Made by a program: the position numbers and the translations under genes. DNA of 64,000 nt from Larkinella soli (lineage in GTDB: Bacteria > Bacteroidota > Bacteroidia > Cytophagales > Spirosomataceae), in NCBI RefSeq assembly GCF_003703975.1, contig NZ_QTJY01000003.1, positions 62,001 to 126,000 of the forward strand. Reading direction: 5' to 3'. The notes below the pieces were generated by a model. It had not been told where the DNA came from and searched no databases. It saw only the letters and a program-made list of their open reading frames with translations. This document shows, in pieces, positions 33,985 through 42,125 of this stretch; position 1 is the stretch's first letter, and the number at the start of each line of letters is the position of its first letter.

Positions 33985-34419
33985 ATGAGACAGATTAAAT
34001 TCAGGGCGTGGGATGCCGAACAAAAACGAATGTTTTATCCCGGCGACAAATACACTTCTGTGGCGGTATTCAAATACGATAAGCATACCGCTGACCTTTC
34101 CTCTGTAGATATTGGGGAGGGAAGTTGGGAATGGGAAGTTTACGGAATCAATTGGAGGGCGGACGCTCAGGACAAGCAGCCTCTAATCCTGATGCAATGC
34201 ACCGGACTGAAAGACAAAGATGGCAAAGACATCTATGAGGGCGACCGCCTCAGACGCGGAGAAATGACAACTATTGTCTTCTGGGATGAGTTTAGTGCCA
34301 GTTTTCTCATGCAGGATAAGGCACTCAACAATCTTCCGATGGAGTTTAGAGAGATTGGCTGGAAATGGCAGGTGGCAGGTAACCTTTACGAAAACCCGGC
34401 AAAGAAAGAACCCGCCTGA
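33985..34419 (+). CDS. YopX-family phage protein
   Basis: The 144-residue protein starts MRQIKFRAWDAEQKRMFYP and contains LMQCTGLKDKDGKDIYEGDRLR and a later VAGNLYENP, the two signatures of YopX-like phage proteins. The family is common in phages of Firmicutes and Bacteroidota; its function is not established. ATG 33985 is the family start; an upstream extension is not typical. Confidence 0.93.
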   Translation: MRQIKFRAWDAEQKRMFYPGDKYTSVAVFKYDKHTADLSSVDIGEGSWEWEVYGINWRADAQDKQPLILMQCTGLKDKDGKDIYEGDRLRRGEMTTIVFWDEFSASFLMQDKALNNLPMEFREIGWKWQVAGNLYENPAKKEPA

Positions 34420-34485
34420 AAAATCACTAATTTACGGCCTTAACCCGCCGTCGCCATGCCCCATTCCCGCCAGCGCCTGTACACC

Positions 34486-34731
34486 ATGAAACGAGTTCCG
34501 AACCCGTGGGAGTTGGGCTACGACTTCCAGAAGGCTTTTGAAGCCGAAGACTACGAAACCTGCGCCACCATCAAGCGGCAGGTCGAACACCTGATCGCCA
34601 CCGGGCAGCTGGATGAGCAGTTGATGCAGGGCTTCCGCTCATGGAATCCCCAAACGCAGCGGTTTGAAGGCGAGCCGACGCACCGCTTTAACGGGCTGTA
34701 CGACGCCTACTGGCAGCAGCACCCCTGCTGA
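34486..34731 (+). CDS. Hypothetical small phage protein
   Basis: The 81-residue protein starts MKRVPNPWELGYDFQKAF; an ATG 30 bp upstream would add ten residues. It is mostly helical (AEDYETCATIKRQVEHLIAT) with a C-terminal aromatic tail (YDAYWQQHPC). I do not recognise a family. Confidence 0.55.
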   Translation: MKRVPNPWELGYDFQKAFEAEDYETCATIKRQVEHLIATGQLDEQLMQGFRSWNPQTQRFEGEPTHRFNGLYDAYWQQHPC

Positions 34732-34806
34732 GCCAGCACCGCGCGAAGCAGCCCGGAATGGGAGCGGATGCTGTGGAACTTAGAACGGCCCAGAGAGGGC
34801 AGATAA

Positions 34807-35532
34807 ATGGATATGGAACTACCACAGGAAGAATTAGATCGACTCATGCCCCGGCCTCAGTTGGGCGAATGGCTGTATATCGTTAAAGGATATGGAACCT
34901 ACTTATCCCTTCATAAATACGTTTATCAGGGCTACAACCGGGACCAGCCATCGCGTTGGATTTTTTACGACTACACCTACCCTTGGGAACAAGGCCCGCC
35001 CAAACAGGTGTCATTTATTCAGGCCGATTTACTTAAAGAAAACGTGTTTCGTTCTCTTAAGGAAGCGCAGGGCTTTTATTTCGGCCAGGTTCATGAATTT
35101 TACCAGAGGGCAAGAAATACTTACCTTGAGGTCATCGCCAACCCTGAACCTGCTCCTTTGAAAGTCGAAGGGCCGGAGAATAAATGGTATTTAGTTAAAC
35201 CGCAAACGGAGTACTCTGCGCCTGAGCCAAATAAGCCCGAGCCGCCAAAACCCACGCCACCTCCGGCCCCGGCGCCTTCAGGCAAGAAGTCTATTCCTTC
35301 CAGCCCTCTGGAAATTGTAATGTACGTCCTAAACTCAAAGAAGCCCCTTGTGGCAATCGCGGAAGAGTGGGAAGTCGTTCCGCTAACAGTGGGTAATAGG
35401 TTCCTGCGGGCAATGGGTGAATTGGCAAAGGATAACTCCGAGTTGGCTGTAATTCTTGGTCGGGAAAAGACTTCCGAAAAGCTCCGTTTACGCAAGGACA
35501 AGATTCTGGCGGCCCTTCAGCAACCCGCCTGA
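34807..35532 (+). CDS. Hypothetical phage protein with proline-rich linker
   Basis: The 241-residue protein has an N-terminal globular part with many aromatic residues (GEWLYIVKGYGTYLSLHKYV), a proline-rich linker near residues 140-160 (PEPPKPTPPPAPAPS), and a C-terminal helical domain of about 75 residues (IVMYVLNSKKPLVAIAEEWEVV, with a helix-turn-helix-like spacing). I do not recognise a family; a two-domain DNA- or protein-binding role is only a guess. It is the last early gene and is followed by a terminator. Confidence 0.65.
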   Translation: MDMELPQEELDRLMPRPQLGEWLYIVKGYGTYLSLHKYVYQGYNRDQPSRWIFYDYTYPWEQGPPKQVSFIQADLLKENVFRSLKEAQGFYFGQVHEFYQRARNTYLEVIANPEPAPLKVEGPENKWYLVKPQTEYSAPEPNKPEPPKPTPPPAPAPSGKKSIPSSPLEIVMYVLNSKKPLVAIAEEWEVVPLTVGNRFLRAMGELAKDNSELAVILGREKTSEKLRLRKDKILAALQQPA

Positions 35533-35538
35533 CACCAA

Positions 35539-35567
35539 AAAGCCCGGAACCAAGCGGCCCGGGCTTT
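35539..35567. terminator. Bidirectional terminator between early and late blocks
   Basis: A perfect 9-bp stem (AAAGCCCGG / CCGGGCTTT) with an 11-nt loop lies between the last plus-strand early gene and the end of the minus-strand late operon. A run of A on its left side gives T's on the minus strand. Confidence 0.8.
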
Positions 35568-35702
35568 CCCATTGTTTTTCTCTGTCCAATGAAGGCGCAG
35601 CAAGCAGGACGGTCCGCCGTTGCGGTCTGCGCCAGTATCTTCAAGGGTGGGGAGAACGGTGCCGGAGCATGGCCCCGGCTTGTTCCAGACTATTCCTAAC
35701 CC

Positions 35703-36287
35703 TTATCCTTCCTGTTCCTTGTAATGCCGATAGGCAGCCGCCAATTTCAAATCGTAGTGATTGTCGCGGTAGTTCTCGCCGTTGTATTTGGCAGCAAACC
35801 CCGCCCAATCCTTTGCCCTCAACTCATCGGCCAGCCCCTTCGAGATGCAGAACCGGCAGAACGCGAGCAGATGCTCATGCACCCCTAATTTCATCGCATC
35901 CACGAAGGCATGAACGTCCTGAAAACCGCACCGCCAGGCATTGAACCCCATGATCTGGAACATGCCCCAGCTCGTGGATTGCAGGGCCGCGTCGGGACTG
36001 AGCTTCATCGCCACCGCCAGCCGCTTGTAATCCTTCGCCGGGCCTTTATTGTAGCGGCCATCGGCGAAATACGGGTGTGAGATGGTCGGGTAGCCCACGT
36101 CGTAAATCCGGTTGGTCAACTTCCGAAACCAATGCCCCTCGAACCGGAGCACCAGCCGCCCGTCGTTTAAGAATCCCTTGCCGGCGGCCTCTACATCGGC
36201 CACGGCCTTCACCGTCGCTACCTCCACGCCCAGCAAGTCCGCCGCCTGTTGGAAGTCGGCGTCGGTCAGTGTGGTCTTTACTGCCAT
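35703..36287 (-). CDS. N-acetylmuramidase (endolysin)
   Basis: The 194-residue protein is an N-acetylmuramidase of the DUF3380 type. It has the likely catalytic Glu33 in VADVEAAGKGF, then LVLRFEGHWFRKL, the conserved STSWGMFQIMGFN and the C-terminal AAKYNGENYRDNHYDLKLAAAY. It has no signal peptide, so it needs a holin, and the membrane proteins just upstream are candidates. It would hydrolyse peptidoglycan at the end of infection. It is the last gene of the late operon. Confidence 0.93.
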   Translation of the reverse strand: MAVKTTLTDADFQQAADLLGVEVATVKAVADVEAAGKGFLNDGRLVLRFEGHWFRKLTNRIYDVGYPTISHPYFADGRYNKGPAKDYKRLAVAMKLSPDAALQSTSWGMFQIMGFNAWRCGFQDVHAFVDAMKLGVHEHLLAFCRFCISKGLADELRAKDWAGFAAKYNGENYRDNHYDLKLAAAYRHYKEQEG

Positions 36288-36322
36288 CTCGTTTATAAGT
36301 TACTCAATTCGTTGCGTTTATC

Positions 36323-37252
36323 CTACCGCCTGCGCTTCAGAAAATCAAACAGTTTGCGCTTTCGGGGGGCAGGAGCCGAATCCCGCCTGACTACCACCCC
36401 GGCGGCCTGGCTGCTGTCCCTCAGCGTCGTATCGGCCACCACGGAGGCGACGACTTTCTGCACCGTGTCGACCTTCATGACCACCGCTTCGACCTTCTCC
36501 TGCGTGGCCTCCTGCCGCCGGCTGACCCGGCTCAGATCCTGCCGCACCACGCGGGTGGTCTCCCGCAGCTGCCGTTTGAGCCGGGCGTTCTCCCGCGTGG
36601 TCTCCGCCAGTGTCGTGAGCATGGCCGCCTGATTGCTCAGCGACTGCTTCAGCCCCTCGGCCAGCCCCTCGGCCAGCACCCGCACCTGACGGGTCTCCTG
36701 CCGGTTGCGCCGGATGCTCACCTGCTGCTGGCGGCCCAGCTTCTCCTGCCGCTTGGAGGCCCCCACCAGGTAGTGCAGCGTGTCGGGACTCTCCCGGTAG
36801 AACGAGGTGATGCCCGCCCCGAGCGAGACCAGCACCACCAGCCCCAGAATAGTCGCCACCACCTGCCAGGTGCGGCGGTTGAGCGTCAGTTCCTCGGGCC
36901 GCTGGCCCTTGTAGAGCCGGAACACCCGCACCAGGCCCGACATGGCGATCAGCGTCACCAGCAGCGGCAGCGACAGGCTGATGATGCGGGCATCGTAGAA
37001 GGAGATGGCGAACATCATGGACGACACGCCGATGATGCAGCACAGCAGCAGCTTGTAGGGCACCGACAGCCCTTTGGTGAACTCGAGAATGCCCCAGTAG
37101 GCGACGGCCAGCACCCCCAACGCCATCGTCAGGATGTAGTACAGGAGCAAATCCAGAATCCGGGTGACCTCCGGGCTGGCCTGAATGAAGGGCAGCAGGT
37201 AGGCGACATCCACCGCATACGCCCCGTAGAACCATTGTGCAATCTTTCTCAT
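36323..37252 (-). CDS. Multi-pass membrane protein with cytoplasmic coiled coil
   Basis: The 309-residue protein has about five membrane segments in residues 10-165 (for example LLLYYILTMALGVLAVAYWG and VVATILGLVVLVSLGAGI). A long helical, Arg/Gln/Glu-rich stretch (about 180-290, LKRQLRETTRVVRQDLSRVSR) should form a coiled coil. It ends with a basic tail. It overlaps the holin-like gene by 4 bp. I do not recognise a family; a role in lysis timing is plausible from position only. Confidence 0.7.
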   Translation of the reverse strand: MRKIAQWFYGAYAVDVAYLLPFIQASPEVTRILDLLLYYILTMALGVLAVAYWGILEFTKGLSVPYKLLLCCIIGVSSMMFAISFYDARIISLSLPLLVTLIAMSGLVRVFRLYKGQRPEELTLNRRTWQVVATILGLVVLVSLGAGITSFYRESPDTLHYLVGASKRQEKLGRQQQVSIRRNRQETRQVRVLAEGLAEGLKQSLSNQAAMLTTLAETTRENARLKRQLRETTRVVRQDLSRVSRRQEATQEKVEAVVMKVDTVQKVVASVVADTTLRDSSQAAGVVVRRDSAPAPRKRKLFDFLKRRR

Positions 37253-37644
37253 GGCTTTTCTTCGTCCTTGCCGAGCAACCAGCGTTTCAAAAAACCTTTT
37301 AGTGTGGAATTGGGATTACGTTCAAAACCTTGCGCCAGCCGCCGGAAGCCCATCAGAATCCAGACTCCGCCCACGCCCGTCGCCATCGCCAGAATGCCCG
37401 CCGGGTAGACCCCCAGCCTGCGCTCCTCGTGCGCCCAGCCCGCCAACAGAATCGCCAGGGCGGTGGAGGCCAGCACCGTGACGACGTTGTAGGCCACATC
37501 GCGCCGGTGGCGAACTTCGGCCTCGTCGGAGGCCGACACCACGCGGGTGAACAACGCGCCCAGAAAGGCGATGGGCAGGGCCTTGACCCAGAAAGGCACA
37601 TTCGCCAGGATCTGGAAAAATTCGGTTACGGATGCACTTTCCAT
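37249..37644 (-). CDS. Holin-like membrane protein
   Basis: The 131-residue protein has an N-terminal amphipathic stretch and three predicted membrane segments (ALPIAFLGALFTRVV, VVTVLASTALAILLAG, ILAMATGVGGVWILM), with a basic C-terminus (STLKGFLKRWLLGKDEEKP). This size, topology and position next to the endolysin fit a phage holin. Motifs alone do not prove it. The gene ends inside the start of the next membrane protein gene. Confidence 0.65.
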   Translation of the reverse strand: MESASVTEFFQILANVPFWVKALPIAFLGALFTRVVSASDEAEVRHRRDVAYNVVTVLASTALAILLAGWAHEERRLGVYPAGILAMATGVGGVWILMGFRRLAQGFERNPNSTLKGFLKRWLLGKDEEKP

Positions 37645-37916
37645 CGTTGGGGGTGCCGGCCGGAGCGGTGCGGCCTACGGCGGTTATGTTGATACGTTGT
37701 TATCAGACAACTCCGGCAGCGGCGGCTTCCTTTCTCGATGGTCGGGCCGGGCCGGTGGTGGGAATCCGGGGCAGGCCCTCGGTTATTTTGGGTGCGGTAC
37801 TTTGGTAATCAGGTACTTAATGCGTATATTACTATCTCATTATCATCCTCCTTTTTTGTCGCACGGGCGTTGGGCTGGTCTGCAACTTTTTTATCCCCCA
37901 GCGCCCGTTTTTTTCT
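37645..37916. other. AT-richer region between late operon and a plus-strand gene
   Basis: A 272-bp stretch without a supported gene. Its right half is AT-richer than the flanks. At its right end it carries a strong hairpin with a T run that abuts the next start codon. I see no clear promoter. Confidence 0.4.
37864..37914 (+). terminator. Rho-independent terminator or 5' leader hairpin
   Basis: An 11-bp stem (CGGGCGTTGGG / CCCAGCGCCCG) with one G-T pair and a 22-nt loop is followed by seven T. The T run ends 2 bp before the start codon at 37917, an unusual position that suggests an attenuator-like leader. Confidence 0.75.
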
Positions 37917-38198
37917 ATGGAAAAGCCTCTGAAAAAGAACGGGTTCATTCAAACAAGTATCCTTGTTGGGCTGGAGGATAACTTCCCTATTCACTATCCT
38001 TATGAAGGGTTGGCAAAAAGCCTTGCTGTCGCCGAATGGATGTTCCAGTTCCTTGAATGGAACGATGGAACCTCCGACTATCCCGGATTGGGGTACGTCA
38101 TTGAGGAAGGTGATGCACCCGAGTTGGATGAGTTCTTCCCGTATGACCATACCGAACTGTACATCTTGGGCCAGCGGCACCCCATGCGCATGAACTAA
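37917..38198 (+). CDS. Small acidic phage protein of unknown function
   Basis: The 93-residue protein has an aromatic- and acid-rich sequence (LEDNFPIHYPYEGLAKSLAVA, EEGDAPELDEFFPYDHTELYIL). The minus-strand frame across it is longer but has a poorer protein pattern, so I prefer this strand. It is convergent with the patatin gene (4-bp overlap). I do not recognise a family. Confidence 0.55.
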   Translation: MEKPLKKNGFIQTSILVGLEDNFPIHYPYEGLAKSLAVAEWMFQFLEWNDGTSDYPGLGYVIEEGDAPELDEFFPYDHTELYILGQRHPMRMN

Positions 38199-39109
38199 AC
38201 CCCCTCACCCTTCACGCCCAGCGCCTCCACCGCCGCCTGCCTCGCCATGACACGCAGGGCTTCGAGCCGTTTGGGGTCGGTGTCGTAGACCGACTGCATC
38301 ACCGAGGGCAGAAAGATTTGCCGCAGGCCGATGCCGTGCCGGTTACACAGCACTTCCTCGCCCCACTCATCCGACTTCGATACCTCGATGGTCATAATGT
38401 CCAGCGTTCTGGTCAGGGCCGCGTAGACGTCGGCCAGCTGCCAACCCTCCCCTTTCTCGTCCTTGTAATCCTTCGGGCGGCTGTAGATGGAAACCATCTC
38501 CGTGGTGGCCGTAGCGTGCGTTTCCAGCCACTTCATGGACGCGATGTGACTCCGTAAGCCTCCGTCCACCAGAAGGCGCCTCTGGCCCTCTATGGCGATT
38601 TCTACGGGTTTCGTAAACACCGGAATACTGCCCGAAGCCAGCACCAGTTTCAGGGCGGTTTCAAAGTCGTAGTCTTTCAGGTTGGTGAACACCTCGGCCC
38701 CGGTGATCAGATCGACCGCCAGCGTCCAGCATTCGGGCCGGGCGGGGTCAGCCGCCCATGCTTTGAACTCGGCTTCGGTGATGATCGACCGCAAAAGGTC
38801 TAACGACTTCTCCTGACGCCCTAAGTACTCCCGGCCCCGAACGGCGTTCCAGATACCGGCGGGGGAAATGCCGCCCTTTCGGGTGACCGGCGAGGGGTCG
38901 AACATCCGCCCGAGCATATCGTGAAGGATTTCGCCGACTAAGGCTTTGGCCTCTTTCCGTTTGTCCATTGCAAGGGGAAAGAAGGCGTAGGACGAAGCCG
39001 ATACGCCCGTGTAGGCGTCGGGCTTGAAGCCCGAATCCAGCACGACGCCAGCGGCTTCCAGAATGCCAACCAGGCGAGTGCCGCCCCCCGATCCGTGAAT
39101 GGCTCTCAT
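38195..39109 (-). CDS. Patatin-like phospholipase in a phage late operon
   Basis: The 304-residue protein has all patatin elements: oxyanion loop GSGGGTRLVG at residues 6-15, nucleophile elbow GVSAS with Ser37, and DGG with Asp182 (VDGGLRSH). The Ser-Asp dyad is complete, so it should be an active acyl hydrolase on phospholipids or related lipids. It has no signal peptide. Its start overlaps the tail-spike gene end by 4 bp, so it is translated with virion genes. Virion-borne or lysis use, or lipid attack on rivals, are possible. Confidence 0.9.
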   Translation of the reverse strand: MRAIHGSGGGTRLVGILEAAGVVLDSGFKPDAYTGVSASSYAFFPLAMDKRKEAKALVGEILHDMLGRMFDPSPVTRKGGISPAGIWNAVRGREYLGRQEKSLDLLRSIITEAEFKAWAADPARPECWTLAVDLITGAEVFTNLKDYDFETALKLVLASGSIPVFTKPVEIAIEGQRRLLVDGGLRSHIASMKWLETHATATTEMVSIYSRPKDYKDEKGEGWQLADVYAALTRTLDIMTIEVSKSDEWGEEVLCNRHGIGLRQIFLPSVMQSVYDTDPKRLEALRVMARQAAVEALGVKGEGV

Positions 39110-40623
39110 AACGGTGTATAGGTCATGCCACCCGTCGCCATGACCGGCGTGAGGGTGTAGGTGATGTTGGCGGCTTCGGGTACGTTGTTCACCTGCGTGA
39201 TCGACAGGGTGATCGTTTTGGTTGCCCCGTTGGCCGTGCCCGCCAGCGCCAGGCTGGTGATCGACTTGCTGGCGATGTTCGAGGTCGACAGCGTGCCCAG
39301 CGCGTCGATGGTGACCACCCCGTAGCCGATGGCGACCCGAAACAGGTGCGACCCGGAGATATTGGTCGACTGAAAGCCGATGCCCACCAGAAACACCGGG
39401 TTGGTATCGCCCGAGTAGTTGATGGTGACAATCTGCGTGGCCGAGTTATTCGCTACCCCTGATTTCTTGTAGGTGTACCCCGTCGGGACGCCAGTGCCCT
39501 GCCCGGAGAGGTAGGCGTTGATGGTGTAGTCGGTTTGCAGGCCCGAATAGACCACGTTCTTGAACGCCTTCGCCGAATCCTCGATGTTGGCCGCCCCGCC
39601 CCGGAGCGTCACGTTGCTCAGCTGAATGCGGCCCGTGCAGGTGGTGGTCGCCGTGAAGTACAGACAGTTGATCTGCACATGCCCGCTGTTGTCGACCGTC
39701 AGGTTGCTCACCGAAATGCCGTCCAGCCCATCGACGGGACTGCTGTTCTCGTTGGAGAAGCGGAAGGTGCCGTTTTTGATGTTGACGTTGCTGATGGTGA
39801 CGTCCTTCAGCTTAGACAGCGAAGAGAAGTTCTGCACGAAGAACGCGCCGGTGTAGCCCAGCGAGGGGTCGTTGGTGCTGTAGTAGCCCACGTCGTTGAT
39901 GCGGACGTTGCGCATGTTCTTCGCCCAGTCGGCCTTGACGATGATCGGCCCGAAGTTGTGGTTTTTCCCCCGGTAGCCCACCAGCGAGACGTTGTTGGCC
40001 TTGATGGCGATGCCCCAGACATTGCCGTGGGTAACGATGTTGCGAAGGTCCACATCCTGATAGTCCTCGATGCGGACGCAGTGAAAGGCCGAGCTGCGCA
40101 ACTTGCCGAGGAAGACACAATCGTAAATCTTCGCCACCTTCTTCACGACGGTTCCATCATTCGTGTTGCTGCCGTTGAAGCCCGGAACCGTCAGGCTCAG
40201 GTTATCGCCCTCCACCACTTTGGTGCTGAAGACCAGGTTCTGCGCCGTAAAGCCCGAGGCCAGCACCGTGACGGCCCCTTCGATCACCGGCGTGGCGTTC
40301 ACCAGCACTTCGTTGTCGCGGTCGTACTGCGGGGGGCTGATGCCGATCAGGCTCACGCCGGGCTTGGAGATGGTTGCCACCGCCGTGTAAGGAGGGTCAT
40401 TCAGCTTAATATCATCCAGAATGATCGTCCCCCCGCCCGAGGGCAGGGCGGCATAGGCGGCCGGCAGGTCCGAGTAGTCGGCGTTGGCGTTGTATTTGGA
40501 GACAAACAGCACCAACGCCTTCTGGGCCGCCGTGGCGAGGCGGCTCTTTTCGGCGTTGGTGTAGCTGTTCTCGGAGAGGCCGAGGCCCTCTTTGGCCTTG
40601 AAGGCGGTGTCTAATCTTCCCAT
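39106..40623 (-). CDS. Beta-helix tail spike/fibre protein
   Basis: The 505-residue protein has a helical N-terminal part (AEKSRLATAAQKALVLFVSKYN), then a long stretch of short repeating strands with hydrophobic and Asn ladders (VSLIGI, VNIKNGTFRFSNENS, ISVSNLTVDNSGHVQINCLY), as in right-handed beta-helix pectate-lyase-like tail spikes. The last 130 residues form a separate beta domain. It is likely a receptor-binding or glycan-degrading tail spike. It overlaps the patatin gene and follows the 40626 gene by 2 bp. Confidence 0.8.
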   Translation of the reverse strand: MGRLDTAFKAKEGLGLSENSYTNAEKSRLATAAQKALVLFVSKYNANADYSDLPAAYAALPSGGGTIILDDIKLNDPPYTAVATISKPGVSLIGISPPQYDRDNEVLVNATPVIEGAVTVLASGFTAQNLVFSTKVVEGDNLSLTVPGFNGSNTNDGTVVKKVAKIYDCVFLGKLRSSAFHCVRIEDYQDVDLRNIVTHGNVWGIAIKANNVSLVGYRGKNHNFGPIIVKADWAKNMRNVRINDVGYYSTNDPSLGYTGAFFVQNFSSLSKLKDVTISNVNIKNGTFRFSNENSSPVDGLDGISVSNLTVDNSGHVQINCLYFTATTTCTGRIQLSNVTLRGGAANIEDSAKAFKNVVYSGLQTDYTINAYLSGQGTGVPTGYTYKKSGVANNSATQIVTINYSGDTNPVFLVGIGFQSTNISGSHLFRVAIGYGVVTIDALGTLSTSNIASKSITSLALAGTANGATKTITLSITQVNNVPEAANITYTLTPVMATGGMTYTPL

Positions 40624-40625
40624 AG

Positions 40626-40973
40626 TCAGGCTTCGACGATCCAGCGGAGTTTAGGACTTGAATCGGTAGGTACGTAGCGGTAGAGCGAGGGCACGCCCCC
40701 GGCGGTCTCGTCGGCGGTCACCTCGACGAAGTGATACCGGCGCTGGCCCGAGGGTGTCGCCGTCTCATACGTGGTTACGTAGGTCAGCGCGTCGGCATAG
40801 GTGGCGACACTTGCATTTCCGACACTGACGCGGATTTCGTCGCCCGGCGTGCGCGCATAGGCACCCGCTGCATCGTAAACCAGTTCGCGGATGCCGTCGG
40901 CCGCATCCATGCCCAGATTGACGGCCGGGGCCGAGCGGGGCGGGATCGGGGAGAACTTGGTTGAGTCGCTCAT
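40626..40973 (-). CDS. Hypothetical tail-associated protein
   Basis: The 115-residue protein is beta-rich (AVNLGMDAADGIRELVYDAAGAY, IRVSVGNASVATYADALTYV) with a compact C-terminus (VPSLYRYVPTDSSPKLRW). I do not recognise a family. It overlaps the upstream gene by 4 bp and lies among fibre genes, so it is probably a small tail fibre or fibre accessory protein. Confidence 0.6.
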   Translation of the reverse strand: MSDSTKFSPIPPRSAPAVNLGMDAADGIRELVYDAAGAYARTPGDEIRVSVGNASVATYADALTYVTTYETATPSGQRRYHFVEVTADETAGGVPSLYRYVPTDSSPKLRWIVEA

Positions 40974-41593
40974 TTCGCGTAGATATAAGGAATTAGCTGG
41001 TTAACGTTCAGTGCGTTGAAGGTTGACAGCGTGGCATCCAGGGCTGCCGAGGCCTTGCTGCCCGAACGGTAGGGTTCAGCCGTCTTGTTGATGTTGGTAA
41101 GGTACGCGGGGCCGGCCGCCCGGAAGTTGACCATCGTCGTACCCGTGCCGATAATCATGAAGTAATAGACCCGGCCCCGGATCAGGTTGACCGGCGTGTC
41201 CAGCGTGCCGACCTTCTCACCCGCCCCGCCCGCTGCCCAGATGGTCCGCATATCGACCCAACCCAGGCGGTTGAAACGGCTGTTGACCGTGTCCCATTCG
41301 TAAATGCCATGCCCGTTTTTGCCGGTTCCGGTATCGCCCCCGCCCAGGTTGGTTGAAACGAAGGTGCCCATCTGGGTCACCGTCTCGGTGAACGGGGCCA
41401 GAAAGGCGTGATGGTACACCGCCCCCGAGGTCATGCTGGTCGAAGAGGATTGCAGCGAAGAAATCGGGAATGTCTCGACCTTGACGCCGTTGATGGCCCG
41501 GTCTCCCGCCAGCAGCGATGAATACGGGGCCGCCTTGATGTCGCCGCCGATCTGGGTAATCAGGTCCGAAAGCCGTGAAATCAGCGTCGCCAT
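40970..41593 (-). CDS. Tail fibre protein with shared N-terminal module
   Basis: The 207-residue protein starts MATLISRLSDLITQIGGDIKAA, nearly the same as the next gene upstream. After it comes a beta-rich globular region (VYHHAFLAPFTETVTQMG, GRVYYFMIIGTGTTM). The N-terminal module probably joins it to the tail tip or to a common base; the C-terminal part may bind host surface sugars. The catalytic role, if any, is unknown. Confidence 0.7.
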   Translation of the reverse strand: MATLISRLSDLITQIGGDIKAAPYSSLLAGDRAINGVKVETFPISSLQSSSTSMTSGAVYHHAFLAPFTETVTQMGTFVSTNLGGGDTGTGKNGHGIYEWDTVNSRFNRLGWVDMRTIWAAGGAGEKVGTLDTPVNLIRGRVYYFMIIGTGTTMVNFRAAGPAYLTNINKTAEPYRSGSKASAALDATLSTFNALNVNQLIPYIYAK

Positions 41594-41596
41594 CGG

Positions 41597-42121
41597 TTAT
41601 GCTTTTGCCGTGTTGTACAGAGCCACCAGGTCGGTGTCGGGGTTGCCGATTTCGACCGAGCCGTAGGCGTCGATGTTGGTGCGGGCGTTCTGCTTCTGCG
41701 TCGAGTTCAGTCCCTGGTTGTTGACGTCATGCCGCACCCGGTTGCCCACCGCCGTTACCAGGGCCGCATCGGCCGTGTCGTTAGCCTGTAGGGCGGTAGC
41801 GATTTCGGCCAGCGTGTCGTAGGCCGTGCCCACCCCGCCGAGGATTTCGTTCTTGGCGTCGGACTTGGCCTCGTCGATCTCGGCGCGGATCTTGCTGTTG
41901 GACCACGTCTGGGTCGTCGAGTTCTCGACGGCGTCATTGATGCTGGTGCCACCCCCGGAAGCGGCTTCGGCCACGCCCAGCACCTCGTTGATGGCGTCGA
42001 CGAGGCTGTCCTTGTCGGTGGTGTCGAGGTCGGCCAGTGTACCAATACGGGTAAAGGCGGTTTTAATGTCGCCACCGACGGCGGTGATCAGGTCGCTTAA
42101 GCGGGATGCGAGTGTTGCCAT
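41597..42121 (-). CDS. Short tail fibre protein with shared N-terminal module and trimerisation region
   Basis: The 174-residue protein begins with the MATLASRLSDLITAVGGDIK module shared with its neighbour. A repeated helical and Asp/Asn-rich stretch (KDSLVDAINEVLGVAEAASG and LAEIATALQANDTADAAL) follows, typical of the trimeric coiled region of phage tail fibres. A short C-terminal tail (AYGSVEIGNPDTDLVALYN) ends it. It probably forms a trimeric tail appendage. Confidence 0.7.
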   Translation of the reverse strand: MATLASRLSDLITAVGGDIKTAFTRIGTLADLDTTDKDSLVDAINEVLGVAEAASGGGTSINDAVENSTTQTWSNSKIRAEIDEAKSDAKNEILGGVGTAYDTLAEIATALQANDTADAALVTAVGNRVRHDVNNQGLNSTQKQNARTNIDAYGSVEIGNPDTDLVALYNTAKA

Positions 42122-42125
42122 TGCT

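Noticed and set aside
35586-35632. Hairpin-rich gap after the early terminator (GGCGCAG / CTGCGCC)
   Set aside because: Self-complementary but without a T run or conserved motif; not enough for a small RNA call.
37809-38180. Minus-strand frame of 123 residues opposite the 37917 gene
   Set aside because: It has no start context and a poor protein pattern, while the plus-strand frame is acidic and well formed.
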